Shown here: piece after piece, positions 1-7,184 of the stretch
How the letters are laid out: each line of letters opens with the position of its first letter
How positions within the stretch are numbered: the stretch's first letter is position 1
Origin: an uncultured Ruminococcus sp.
GTDB taxonomy: Bacteria; Bacillota; Clostridia; Oscillospirales; Acutalibacteraceae
Direction: 5' to 3'
Assembly: GCA_902790475.1 (NCBI GenBank)
Contig: CADASG010000006.1
Location: 29,124 to 93,123 of the forward strand
Length of the DNA: 64,000 bases
Translations under genes and position numbers: made by a program
The notes under the pieces: generated by a model
What the model saw: the letters and a program-made list of their open reading frames with translations, nothing else
Told to the model about the DNA's origin: nothing
Databases searched by the model: none

Positions 1-153
1 GGAATACTTTCCCTCCACGCACACGGACATCGGTATGCTGATATTCATATAATTAAAAAAATGAAACGCCAAAACGGTAAGGAAAATCATTAACGCTCCC
101 ATAATACTAAGGATCACGGCTGCGTATTTTTTTCCCTGTAAATTGTGCAGCAT
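1..153 (-). CDS. N-terminus of a membrane-anchored protein, cut by the window edge
   Basis: Only the first 51 codons are present and the frame is open to position 1. The ATG at 153 follows a GAGAGGA-type ribosome binding site. Residues 1-9 are polar and basic (MLHNLQGKK), followed by a hydrophobic segment at about residues 11-34 (AAVILSIMGALMIFLTVLAF). That could be an uncleaved signal anchor or the first of several membrane segments, with what follows (NISIPMSVCVEG) outside. The family is not recognised. It lies 67 bp downstream of the lipoprotein gene on the same strand, so co-expression is possible if the weak hairpin between them is read through. Confidence 0.6.
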   Translation of the reverse strand, partial: MLHNLQGKKYAAVILSIMGALMIFLTVLAFHFFNYMNISIPMSVCVEGKYS

Positions 154-182
154 ACTGTCACGTCCTCTCACATGCTGTTAAA

Positions 183-222
183 AGCAGCGGAACATAAGGG
201 AAACCGATAGTATTCCGCTTTA
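183..222 (-). terminator. Weak terminator hairpin after the Ser-rich lipoprotein gene
   Basis: On the minus strand AAAGCGGAA pairs with TTCCGC across a loop of about 20 nt, followed by a broken T-run. It overlaps the stop codon of the lipoprotein gene. The long loop and poor T-tract make it a weak candidate. Confidence 0.35.
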
Positions 223-798
223 ATCCTCGAAAATGATGGGCAGCTCGTACTCATCGGTCGGAAAAGGTACTTCCGCCGACGACTGTTTATTCTGTGAAGA
301 GGCGCTGCTCTGCTTAGACTGGCTGCTTTGCTTAGACTGGCTGCTTTGCTTGGATTGGCTGCTCTGCTTGGATTGACTGCTCTGCTTGGACTGACTGCTC
401 TGCTTGGACTGACTGCTCTGCTTGTAAGCTGAGCTCTTCTTATCGCTGTTGCCGGTCTGTGATTTTTCCTCCGTGTCGTGCGACTGATTTCCGCTGATTA
501 CTGAGGATGACGAGTTATTACTCTGTGTGCCGCTGTTTTGCGAGCTTTTATTTTTATCGGCAGCCGAAGATTTATTTTCGGTTTTGCTGTTTTTTTCAGA
601 TGACTGTGAAGATGTTTTTGCGGAGCCGCTGCTTTCGGTCGTTGTCTGTCCATCGGTCGGGCTTTCGGTGGACTGAACCGCCGCAGTCTGTGACGTCTTT
701 GACGCAGACGCGGAACTATTGTTGTCCTCGCCGCAGGAAGAAAACAGCGTCGCACCGACAGCAAGAACCGCGATCAAAATAAACGCTTTTTTATTCAT
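220..798 (-). CDS. Ser/Lys/Gln-rich repeat lipoprotein
   Basis: 192 residues. MNKK, then a hydrophobic stretch, then a lipobox (LFSSC, Cys22) indicate a lipoprotein anchored to the outer face of the membrane. The remainder is almost entirely Ser, Lys, Gln, Asn and Thr. Residues about 125-165 are a six-residue repeat (QSSQSK) encoded by an 18-bp DNA tandem repeat. The C-terminus is acidic (PFPTDEYELPIIFED). There is no catalytic domain. Such low-complexity regions usually act as flexible spacers through the cell wall, so the short acidic tail may be the only functional end. Its function is unknown. The repeat number is likely to vary between strains. Confidence 0.75.
   Translation of the reverse strand: MNKKAFILIAVLAVGATLFSSCGEDNNSSASASKTSQTAAVQSTESPTDGQTTTESSGSAKTSSQSSEKNSKTENKSSAADKNKSSQNSGTQSNNSSSSVISGNQSHDTEEKSQTGNSDKKSSAYKQSSQSKQSSQSKQSSQSKQSSQSKQSSQSKQSSQSKQSSASSQNKQSSAEVPFPTDEYELPIIFED
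307..424 (-). repeat. 18-bp tandem repeat inside the lipoprotein gene
   Basis: Six near-perfect 18-bp units run from 307 to 414, with a seventh partial copy. On the plus strand the unit reads GCTCTGCTTGGACTGACT with C/T and A/G changes between copies. The period is a multiple of three, so unit gain or loss keeps the frame and changes only spacer length. Confidence 0.9.
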
Positions 799-877
799 GA
801 TAATATCTCCCGAAATTTGCTGCTGTGAGCAAAAATATGTAAAGTTATTTTTTTATTTTTCAGCTTTCAGCCGATCA

Positions 878-1138
878 TTATTCATCGACAGCGCCGATTT
901 CCTTTAGTCTGGATACAACGTCGGCGACATCCTCTTCGATAACCGAGCGGTCACCGTCGTATTTTTCGCACAGAAAATCAACGATTTCCGTCTCGGACAT
1001 ATCCTTTTCAAGACAGCTTAAAATATCGTCTACTGTCTTATTTCCCTGAACTATACCGTGAAAATCCGCACCTGCGACCGGAACGACCAACGCCATACCG
1101 TCCATTGTATGCTTAATAAAATTAGGATTCAGTTTCAT
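878..1138 (-). CDS. PqqD-family small protein
   Basis: 86 residues from the ATG at 1138. An in-frame ATG at 1171 would add 11 residues, but MKLNPNF is the usual beginning of this family. The layout fits PqqD (PF05402): an N-terminal beta region (residues about 10-30, GMALVVPVAGADFHGIVQGNK), then helices ending in VVSRLKEIGAVDE. PqqD domains bind leader peptides in peptide-modifying systems, but single-domain PqqD proteins are also common in Clostridia beside genes of no known link to RiPPs. No radical SAM enzyme or obvious precursor is next to it here. The role is unassigned. Confidence 0.7.
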   Translation of the reverse strand: MKLNPNFIKHTMDGMALVVPVAGADFHGIVQGNKTVDDILSCLEKDMSETEIVDFLCEKYDGDRSVIEEDVADVVSRLKEIGAVDE

Positions 1139-1197
1139 TTTACCGCTTCTTTCTGTTTTATCACCTATCATTTTACCTTATTTCCCGTAATAGGTCA

Positions 1198-1245
1198 AGC
1201 AAAAAAACAAACCGACCCGAAACTAATTGTTCCGAGTCGGTCTGA
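1198..1245 (-). terminator. Rho-independent terminator after the 28-residue membrane peptide gene
   Basis: Minus-strand stem ACCGACTCGGAAC / GTTTCGGGTCGGT (with G-U pairs) followed by TTTGTTTTTTT. It ends transcription just after the small ORF at 1251-1337. Confidence 0.8.
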
Positions 1246-1250
1246 GAAAA

Positions 1251-1337
1251 TCAACTCCTGCTGTAATAAAGCAGACACATCAGGCTGACGCCAATAAAAG
1301 CGCCGATAAAAGTACCGATAATGATCCCAAGCCACAT
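1251..1337 (-). CDS. DUF3789-like 28-residue membrane peptide
   Basis: A short ORF with a near-perfect ribosome binding site (GGACGGAGG, 8 nt before the ATG) and its own terminator. It encodes one hydrophobic Gly-zipper helix (MWLGIIIGTFIGAFIGVSLM) followed by CLLYYSRS. This matches the pattern of DUF3789, a family of 25-30 residue single-helix proteins found in Firmicutes genomes and prophages. GxxxG spacing suggests helix-helix packing in the membrane. Its function is unknown. It diverges from spoIIGA, whose start is about 70 bp away. The family call rests on pattern recognition only. Confidence 0.7.
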   Translation of the reverse strand: MWLGIIIGTFIGAFIGVSLMCLLYYSRS

Positions 1338-1359
1338 AAAATTTTGCCTCCGTCCTTTT

Positions 1360-1392
1360 TTGACATTTATTATTACCACAATATGCCATAAT
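1360..1392 (+). promoter_or_regulatory. Candidate spoIIG promoter with a 21-bp spacer
   Basis: TTGACA at 1360-1365 and CATAAT at 1387-1392 are separated by 21 bp. The B. subtilis spoIIG promoter is known for an unusually long spacer of about 22 bp that needs Spo0A~P to activate it. A perfect 0A box (TGTCGAA) was not seen upstream. Confidence 0.5.
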
Positions 1393-1409
1393 AAAAGCGT
1401 GGTGATGAA

Positions 1410-2204
1410 ATGCGTACCGTTTATATTGACGTGCTGATTACCGTCAATCTGTTCATAGACTTCTTTTTATTATTATGCACCAAAACACTGCTTCATATTC
1501 ACACAAGCATTCGACGGCTGATAATCGGCGCTGCTTTCGGCGGATCGCTCAGCCTTATTGCCCTGCTTCCCGCGCTTCCCGCAGGAATAAACATCGCGGC
1601 AGATGTGGCGCTGTCCGTCCCAATTGTACTGATAGCGTTCGGACGGTGTGAACCAAAGCTCATTGTAAAGCGAACAGCGGCATACTTTTTATGCTCATTT
1701 GTTTTCTGCGGAGTAATGGTGCTGCTCTATACCTCGCTCAAGCCAAAAGGAATGGCTGTCTATAACAATGTGGTATATTTTAATATTTCCCCTATGTTAC
1801 TAATTATACTGACGCTGGCGGCTTATTATGTGATAAAGCTTACGGAAAAGCTCACCCGCGGAGAAATCGGCAAACGCGTTTGCGAGGTCAAAGTGTTTGA
1901 CAAAAGCGGCTGCGCGCAATTTCAGGCAATGGTCGATACCGGCTGTCATGTTCGCGAGCCGTTTTCGGGACGATATGTGATCATCGCCGAGCAGGAGCTT
2001 GTCCGTGAGCTTTCACTGTCGGAAAACACCCTGCGGGTGATCCCCTTCGGCAGTCTGAACGGAAGCGGAGTTATCAGGGGTTATTTGCCGTCGCGAGTGC
2101 TTATCGACGGCTCCCCAACCGAGGAACTGCCGTATATCGGCATCTGCGAAAACATCATGAAGGGCGAGGTGAGAGCTATTATTCCGCGCGAGCTTGCAGT
2201 CTGA
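1410..2204 (+). CDS. spoIIGA: SpoIIGA, sporulation sigma-E processing aspartic protease
   Basis: 264 residues. The N-terminal half has about five membrane segments, beginning with the family hallmark YIDVLITVNLFIDFFLL. The C-terminal cytoplasmic domain carries VDTGCHV (residues about 175-181), matching the aspartic protease D-T/S-G motif, then FGSLNGSG. SpoIIGA dimerises in the mother-cell side of the septal membrane and cleaves pro-sigma-E after a signal from the forespore protein SpoIIR. The start follows GGTGATGAA. The next gene is its substrate sigE, 70 bp downstream, so the operon matches the usual spoIIG arrangement except for a repeat element in the gap. Confidence 0.95.
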   Translation: MRTVYIDVLITVNLFIDFFLLLCTKTLLHIHTSIRRLIIGAAFGGSLSLIALLPALPAGINIAADVALSVPIVLIAFGRCEPKLIVKRTAAYFLCSFVFCGVMVLLYTSLKPKGMAVYNNVVYFNISPMLLIILTLAAYYVIKLTEKLTRGEIGKRVCEVKVFDKSGCAQFQAMVDTGCHVREPFSGRYVIIAEQELVRELSLSENTLRVIPFGSLNGSGVIRGYLPSRVLIDGSPTEELPYIGICENIMKGEVRAIIPRELAV

Positions 2205-2214
2205 TAAAACATCA

Positions 2215-2257
2215 TTAAGGCAACACCGCACACCTGAATTATGCGGTATTGCCTTAA
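2215..2257. repeat. Short copy of the TTAA-flanked palindromic element
   Basis: A 43-bp near-perfect palindrome: TTAAGGCAACACCGCA at one end and TGCGGTATTGCCTTAA at the other. It consists of the two ends of the longer copies at 3017-3146 and 46582-46749 with the middle missing. It lies between spoIIGA and sigE and ends about 18 bp before the sigE start, so it will form a stable hairpin in the operon mRNA. Confidence 0.8.
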
Positions 2258-2274
2258 AAAGAAAGGTGAGGTAA

Positions 2275-2970
2275 ATGTTAAATTTCTTATTTAGAATCAA
2301 AATGTTCTTTTCCGCTGATAACGAGGTGTTCTACATAAACGGAACGGACGCGCTTCCGCCGCCTCTTTCAAAAGCCGAGGAAGAAGCCGTGCTGCGCCGT
2401 ATCAGCGCAGGCGACGAGAACGCTCGCGAACCGCTGATAGTTCACAACCTGCGATTGGTGGTATATATCGCGAAAAAGTTTGAATCGCCCGGAGCAGGCA
2501 CGGAGGATCTGATATCTATAGGAACAATAGGACTCATCAAAGCAGTCAACACCTTTTCGCCCGAAAAAAACATCAAGCTTGCTACCTACGCCTCTCGCTG
2601 TATCGAAAACGAAATACTGATGTTTTTGCGCAAGTCCTCTCAGTTAAAAAACGAGGTCAGCATTGACGAGCCGCTCAACACAGACCGCGAAGGAAACGAG
2701 CTTCTCCTGTGTGATATTTTGGGAAGCGATCCCGACGAGATCAACAACGGACTCGAAAGTGAAATGGAGCGGCGGCTGGTGCTGCACGAGGTAAGCCGTC
2801 TGAGTCCCCGGGAATGCACTATAATGGAGCTGCGTTTCGGGCTAAACGGTAAAAAGGAGCACACACAAAAACAGGTCGCCGATGAGCTTGGAATTTCGCA
2901 GTCTTACATTTCCAGGCTCGAAAAGAAAATAATCGGTCAGCTCAAGGAAGAGCTGAAAAAAGCGGTATAA
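2275..2970 (+). CDS. sigE: RNA polymerase sporulation sigma factor SigE (pro-sigma-E)
   Basis: 231 residues, close to the usual 239. The N-terminal segment ([12 protein letters not shown], then [11 protein letters not shown]) corresponds to the pro-sequence cleaved by SpoIIGA. Region 2 contains [16 protein letters not shown] and the -10-binding, core-contacting stretch [20 protein letters not shown]. Region 4 contains an HTH ([20 protein letters not shown]). Sigma-E is the early mother-cell sporulation factor. The start follows GAAAGGTGAGGTAA. A U-tailed hairpin follows the gene at 2983. sigG, often adjacent in Bacillus and Clostridium, is not next here; a repeat element and a lipoprotein gene follow instead. 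Confidence 0.95.
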   Translation: MLNFLFRIKMFFSADNEVFYINGTDALPPPLSKAEEEAVLRRISAGDENAREPLIVHNLRLVVYIAKKFESPGAGTEDLISIGTIGLIKAVNTFSPEKNIKLATYASRCIENEILMFLRKSSQLKNEVSIDEPLNTDREGNELLLCDILGSDPDEINNGLESEMERRLVLHEVSRLSPRECTIMELRFGLNGKKEHTQKQVADELGISQSYISRLEKKIIGQLKEELKKAV

Positions 2971-2982
2971 CAAAAATATTTA

Positions 2983-3016
2983 TGAAAAAGCGATGGGTAG
3001 TCCCACCGCTTTTTCT
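2983..3016 (+). terminator. Terminator of the spoIIGA-sigE operon
   Basis: AAAAAGCGATGGG pairs with CCCACCGCTTTTT around a TAGT loop, followed by CTTT. Confidence 0.85.
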
Positions 3017-3146
3017 TTAGGCAATACCGCATAATTCAGGTGTGCGGATTGCGCAGTAAGATTTTTCGTCAGGTTGTTCAAATAAATTGAGGTAAGGCTG
3101 TCGCCTTGCCGAGCCGTGCGCCTTGAATTGTGCGGTGTTGCCTTTA
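3017..3146. repeat. Long copy (about 130 bp) of the palindromic element
   Basis: It begins with the TTTAGGCAATACCGCATAAT end and closes with AATTGTGCGGTGTTGCCTTT, which are inverted relative to each other. The interior shares GGTGTGCGGATTGCGCAGTA, AAGATTTTTCGT and GCCGTGCGCCTTG with the copy at 46582-46749. There is no ORF, so it is a non-autonomous (MITE-like) element. Confidence 0.8.
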
Positions 3147-3167
3147 GGGATTATTCAGAGGTTCCCT
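3146..3167. repeat. Half-copy of a second repeat (TCAGAGGTTCCCT end)
   Basis: AGGGATTATTCAGAGGTTCCCT abuts the previous element and shares its end with the 49-bp inverted repeat at 52586-52634. Confidence 0.5.
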
Positions 3168-3476
3168 TTATTCACTCGTTTCGGATGTGACCTCTTCGGT
3201 CGCATCCTGCTCCGAAGCGCTTTCAGTGTCGTCGTTGTCGCCAATCACACCGTCGCTGTCGCTGACCTCTCCGTTATCGACGGCGGAAGTTATGGCGCTG
3301 TTCGAGTCGGAAACCGCCTGAGATGCGCCGTCGCCGATGTCGTCCACGACTCTGCCCGCGCCTGACACAGCGTCGGAGGCAACCTGAGAAGTAGTGGAAG
3401 CGGCGTTTTCACCGCAGCCTGTCAGCATTGCCGCCGCCATCATTCCGATCAGCGCAAGGGCTGTTATTCTTTTCAT
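3168..3476 (-). CDS. Small acidic lipoprotein
   Basis: 102 residues from the ATG at 3476, which has AAGGA at the right distance; the ATG at 3482 is too close to that site. MKRITALALIGMMAAAMLTGC is a lipoprotein signal with lipobox LTGC. The mature part is rich in Ser, Ala, Asp and Glu (for example SDSDGVIGDNDDTES) with no recognisable domain. It is probably an extracytoplasmic lipid-anchored protein of unknown role. It follows the mscS-like gene on the same strand, behind a terminator. Confidence 0.75.
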   Translation of the reverse strand: MKRITALALIGMMAAAMLTGCGENAASTTSQVASDAVSGAGRVVDDIGDGASQAVSDSNSAITSAVDNGEVSDSDGVIGDNDDTESASEQDATEEVTSETSE

Positions 3477-3490
3477 ATACATTCATCCTT

Positions 3491-3522
3491 AAAATAAAAT
3501 GACGTCGTAAACCGACGCCATT
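3491..3522 (-). terminator. Terminator after the MscS-type channel gene
   Basis: Minus-strand ATGGCGTCG / CGACGTCAT around GTTTA, followed by TTTATTTT. Confidence 0.75.
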
Positions 3523-3544
3523 AGTATATGATAGTTTTATTTGA

Positions 3545-4336
3545 TTATGTATTATTTTTTATTTCAAGATGAGGATAAGGAATTGTTATTCCGTTTTCAT
3601 CAAAAGCGAGCTTTACCTGTTCCTCCATTGAGAAAAGCACGGGAAAATAATCCGAAGGATCCGCCCAAACAAAAACCTTGATCTCCACTCCGCTGTCAAG
3701 GTGGTCGCTTATATACACCTTAGGCTCAGGCTCGGACAGAATCTTTTCATTTTTTGCGATAACATCATAGATAACGCTCTTGACCTGAGCGAGATTGTCA
3801 TCATAGCTGACAGAAAACACCAGAGGCACTCGGCGGTACTCGCCTTCGGAGCAATTGGTAACGTTATTGGCGGTCAGCCGTGAGTTTGGTATTTTCACGC
3901 TCTTATTGTTATAATCGGTGATAGTTGTGTAAAAGATACGGATACTCTGAACATAACCTTCAACACCCTCAAATTCTATCAGATCTCCTGCCGTGAACGG
4001 CTTGCTGAACAGGATTATCAATCCGCTCACAAGGTTTTTCAACGTGTCCTGCAGCGCAAAACCCGCTGTAAGCAGGGCAGCGCCGAAAGCAGTGATAATA
4101 GAATCAACATTCACGCCGACAGTTCCCAGCGCGGTAATGACCACAAAGGCGTAAAGCACTACGCGGATAACGGAAAACAAGAAGGTTTTGACGGTATGAT
4201 CGAGCTTTGTTTTGAGTATGAGCTTCCTGACAAAATGTGTGGTAAGCTTAACGATCAGCACACCGATGATGAGCACGGCGGCGAACAAAAGAAAGTTTTC
4301 TCCTATTTTAAGCATCATAGCACTGAAATTATCCAT
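3545..4336 (-). CDS. mscS: Small-conductance mechanosensitive channel (MscS family)
   Basis: 263 residues, starting at the ATG at 4336 behind GGGAG. Three N-terminal membrane helices are followed by the pore helix (VDSIITAFGAALLTAGFALQ) with the alternating Gly/Ala pattern of TM3. Then come the beta domain (FTAGDLIEFEGVEGYVQSI, IPNSRLTANNVTNCS) and the C-terminal alpha/beta domain. MscS channels open under membrane tension and release solutes during osmotic downshock. The gene starts 12 bp after the MORN-protein gene on the same strand, so the two are probably co-transcribed. Confidence 0.9.
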   Translation of the reverse strand: MDNFSAMMLKIGENFLLFAAVLIIGVLIVKLTTHFVRKLILKTKLDHTVKTFLFSVIRVVLYAFVVITALGTVGVNVDSIITAFGAALLTAGFALQDTLKNLVSGLIILFSKPFTAGDLIEFEGVEGYVQSIRIFYTTITDYNNKSVKIPNSRLTANNVTNCSEGEYRRVPLVFSVSYDDNLAQVKSVIYDVIAKNEKILSEPEPKVYISDHLDSGVEIKVFVWADPSDYFPVLFSMEEQVKLAFDENGITIPYPHLEIKNNT

Positions 4337-4347
4337 ATTTGCTCCCG

Positions 4348-5868
4348 TCAATCTACTATTATCTTCTCGGAAATCATTTCACCGTCAAGCCACACACGCA
4401 CAACAAGATTGCCGTCTTTATCAAAGGAAACGCTCTTTCCGCTGCGCTTGCCGTTGACATAGGTACACACATCCATAAAATTGCCGTTCTTGTCAAAACG
4501 TGCTCCGAAACCGTGAGGAGTGTTGCTGCTCCAGCTTCCAGCGTGCATTGTACCGTCGCTGAGACGATAGCCGACACCTGCGCCCTCTCTCGAGCCGTTA
4601 TCCCAGTTTCCGACATAATTAACGCTGCCGTCCTTGTAATAGCATACGCCAAAGCCGTGGCGCCTATCCTCTTCGTAGCCGCCCTCATATAGGGTAATGC
4701 CTTTGTCGGAAACTGTTCTGCCCTTTCCGGAGCGGCGTTTTTTGTCATCAAGGGCGCCGTAGTAGCGGTATTCACCGGATTTGGCATTTATTATACGATC
4801 CGGTTCGGATTCCTGCGCAGGAATGAAAGAGGTGTTCTCCGTATTATCAAACTGAGCGGACGGAAAAACGGAAGCCTCGGGATTTTGACCGAACGCCTCT
4901 ACCATTTCCAGTGCGGCTTCATCGGCGTCCTGCTCATTTTCGGATAACGAATCGCGATCGGTTTCCTCGGAAACAGGTTCTTCCTGCTGAGCTTCGGATG
5001 GGTTTTCACCTTTGGTCTGATTTACAAGCTCACCAAAGAGATTCTTGTTGGTTTTCTGCGCCTCAAACAGGATCCTCTCGATTTTGTCGTATGCCGAATA
5101 GGAATCGTTTTCCTCAAAGACAGGTTCCGTTTTTACTTCTTCATCCGCAGCTGCCGAATGAATATCTTTCTCGGTAAGATAAGGAGCTTCGTCGATAAGA
5201 CGCGATATCCCGGAAAAAATATCCGCGGAAAAATCCTCGTGCCGAAAATCAAAGCCTCCTTTGGCGACAGGCTTTTCCTCGCAGAAATCGTCCGGACGAA
5301 AAGACTCGTCATACCAAATCATACCCGAATTTGAATAAACAAGAGCTGCAGATTTATTTCGCGGCGCACTTGTTGAGGGAAACAAAAGACGCGTGGCTTT
5401 GGTTCCCTTATCGTCAAACTCTTTGTACTTAAGCAAAACAAGGCTGTTTTTAAACTTCGGAGACAGAACCGCGCGCAGGACGTTTCCCGTGTCCGCACTG
5501 TAATACTCTGTGCGAAGCCACAGGTGAAAAATATCATAATACTGCCGCTTGACCACTACGCCGTCGGCATTATAGGAAATGACGCAGTATACATCGCCGC
5601 TCTCACGCTTGACGGTCTGGTAGGGCTGGTTATTATAGATAGCCTTCCACGAAAGGGGTTCGCCGCCCTTCATTGAGTATGACAGACTCAGAGGTTTGCC
5701 GTCAATAGTCAGCTCGGTTTTTTCGGTCTGCGGAAGATTGTGAGAATTGAAGTAATTTGCGCGAACTCCTGCCAGCGCGTCGTTTTTAAAATCAAGCGGT
5801 TCAAACTCGGATACAAGCGCTGAATAAATCAGCAGATCCTTGGAAATCTTTTTTAAATCAGACAGCAT
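4348..5868 (-). CDS. MORN-repeat protein of unknown function
   Basis: 506 residues, start after AAAGGAATTATAAACC. The N-terminal ~210 residues form an unassigned globular region (begins MLSDLKKISKDLLIYSALVS). Residues about 215-355 are an acidic, low-complexity linker. Residues about 360-490 carry four to five MORN-type units (YEGGYEEDRRHGFGV, YVGNWDNGSREGAGV, HAGSWSSNTPHGFGA). MORN repeats form extended beta strips that bind lipids or proteins. There is no signal peptide or membrane helix, so it is likely cytoplasmic. Its position directly upstream of mscS hints at a membrane link, but this is inference only. Confidence 0.8.
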   Translation of the reverse strand: MLSDLKKISKDLLIYSALVSEFEPLDFKNDALAGVRANYFNSHNLPQTEKTELTIDGKPLSLSYSMKGGEPLSWKAIYNNQPYQTVKRESGDVYCVISYNADGVVVKRQYYDIFHLWLRTEYYSADTGNVLRAVLSPKFKNSLVLLKYKEFDDKGTKATRLLFPSTSAPRNKSAALVYSNSGMIWYDESFRPDDFCEEKPVAKGGFDFRHEDFSADIFSGISRLIDEAPYLTEKDIHSAAADEEVKTEPVFEENDSYSAYDKIERILFEAQKTNKNLFGELVNQTKGENPSEAQQEEPVSEETDRDSLSENEQDADEAALEMVEAFGQNPEASVFPSAQFDNTENTSFIPAQESEPDRIINAKSGEYRYYGALDDKKRRSGKGRTVSDKGITLYEGGYEEDRRHGFGVCYYKDGSVNYVGNWDNGSREGAGVGYRLSDGTMHAGSWSSNTPHGFGARFDKNGNFMDVCTYVNGKRSGKSVSFDKDGNLVVRVWLDGEMISEKIIVD

Positions 5869-5913
5869 GGTTTATAATTCCTTTCAGGAAATATAATGAT
5901 AAGGGTACAACGG

Positions 5914-5946
5914 TAAAAATCAAGGGCGAACACCGTCCGCCCTTAA
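5914..5946 (-). terminator. Terminator of pfkA
   Basis: Minus-strand AAGGGCG / CGCCCTT with loop GACGGTGTT, followed by GATTTTTAC. It overlaps the pfkA stop region. Confidence 0.75.
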
Positions 5947-5949
5947 GCA

Positions 5950-6990
5950 TCAAATGGAGATCGTCATAGCGATCTTATAAAGCTCTTTGTCAAAGACACG
6001 CTCCATATTCAGCGCCTCGGTGATATCAAGGTCTGTGATTTTGCCGTCACGCATTACGACAACACGGTTTCCGATACCCCTGTCAAGCAGGTCTACTGCG
6101 TGGTAGCCCATCTGACTGGCAACCACACGATCGCGCAGAGTGGGCGAACCGCCGCGCTGTACGTGACCCAAAATGGTAGCTCTGGCTTCGATGCCGAGTC
6201 TTTGCTCAATAAAATTCGCTATGTCTTCAACTCTGTTTTTCTTGCCGACACCCTCGGCAACAACGATAATAAAGTGCTTTTTACCCGTTTTCTGGGTCTT
6301 GATGATCCTGGGGATAACATCGCGCTCAAGGCTATATTCAACCTCGGGTACCAAAATAGCGGTAGCGCCTGTGGCTATACCGGTTTGCAGCGCTATATCG
6401 CCGCACTGTCTGCCCATTACCTCAACGATCGAGCAGCGGTCATGCGACTGCGCGGTGTCGCGGATACGGTCAACCATTTCAAGCGCGGTATTCATAGCGG
6501 TATCAAAGCCCACGGTATACTCGGAGCAGGCTATATCGTTGTCGATCGTACCGGGAACTCCGATACAGTTGATTCCGGCGTTGGTAAGCGCTCTTGCACC
6601 CTGGAATGAACCATCGCCGCCGATGACTACAACGCCGCAGATCCCTTTGCTGCGGCAAAATTCAGCCGCTCTGAGCTGAGCCTCTTTCTTTTTGAACTCT
6701 TCACTGCGGGCGGTGTACAGCATGGTGCCGCCGTTGCCGATGATCTCGGACACGCTGCGCAGATTCATCTCTTCGATGTCTCCGTTGAGCAAGCCGTTGT
6801 AACCGCGGTAAACACCGAAAACTCGCATTCCCTTATTGATTCCGGTACGGACAACAGCTCTGACAGCCGCGTTCATTCCGGGTGCGTCGCCGCCGCTGGT
6901 GAGCACCGCGATCGCTTTTTGCTGCTCGTCCTTTTTCGGTTCAACAGTTCTTGTTTCCTCGGTTAAGGTTTTTAAAAGTATATCTGACAT
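5950..6990 (-). CDS. pfkA: ATP-dependent 6-phosphofructokinase
   Basis: 346 residues. It phosphorylates fructose 6-phosphate to the 1,6-bisphosphate in glycolysis. Visible motifs are LTSGGDAPGMNAAVR, VVIGGDGSFQGA (Gly after GGD indicates ATP rather than pyrophosphate use), the catalytic PGTIDND, and EVMGRQCGDIA. GHVQRGGSPT is the allosteric/substrate region. It carries an extra N-terminal tail of about 25 residues (MSDILLKTLTEETRTVEPKK) relative to the common 320-residue enzyme. The start is supported by GGAGGATTAACT. A canonical promoter lies upstream and a terminator downstream, so it is a single-gene unit. Confidence 0.95.
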   Translation of the reverse strand: MSDILLKTLTEETRTVEPKKDEQQKAIAVLTSGGDAPGMNAAVRAVVRTGINKGMRVFGVYRGYNGLLNGDIEEMNLRSVSEIIGNGGTMLYTARSEEFKKKEAQLRAAEFCRSKGICGVVVIGGDGSFQGARALTNAGINCIGVPGTIDNDIACSEYTVGFDTAMNTALEMVDRIRDTAQSHDRCSIVEVMGRQCGDIALQTGIATGATAILVPEVEYSLERDVIPRIIKTQKTGKKHFIIVVAEGVGKKNRVEDIANFIEQRLGIEARATILGHVQRGGSPTLRDRVVASQMGYHAVDLLDRGIGNRVVVMRDGKITDLDITEALNMERVFDKELYKIAMTISI

Positions 6991-7025
6991 AGTTAATCCT
7001 CCGTTAATACAATTGTTTCTTATTC

Positions 7026-7054
7026 ATTATAATACATATACCTTTTATTTACAA
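7026..7054 (-). promoter_or_regulatory. pfkA promoter
   Basis: Minus-strand TTGTAA, 17-bp spacer, TATAAT, about 36 bp before the start codon. Confidence 0.7.
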
Positions 7055-7113
7055 GAGAATTTTGAAACTATTTCACTTTTCTTACAAAATTTTTGTATAT
7101 AACTAACTGTTTC

Positions 7114-7142
7114 TTGACAACGAGGTAATTTAGCGTTATTAT
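7114..7142 (+). promoter_or_regulatory. Promoter of the glycosyltransferase gene
   Basis: TTGACA, 17-bp spacer, TATTAT. The spacing and -35 match the vegetative consensus. Confidence 0.75.
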
Positions 7143-7184
7143 ATTAATACGAATAATTATTTATTTAATTCTCAGGAGATTATT

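Noticed and set aside
507-782. Plus-strand ORF opposite the Ser-rich lipoprotein
   Set aside because: It is produced by the low-complexity repeat on the other strand.
1195-1389. 64-codon minus-strand ORF over the DUF3789-like gene
   Set aside because: The overlapping 28-codon frame has the ribosome binding site and a proper membrane helix; this longer frame runs through the terminator.
6100-6679. Long plus-strand ORFs opposite pfkA (169 and 168 codons)
   Set aside because: They are shadows of a clear pfkA; no ribosome binding site, no recognisable protein.
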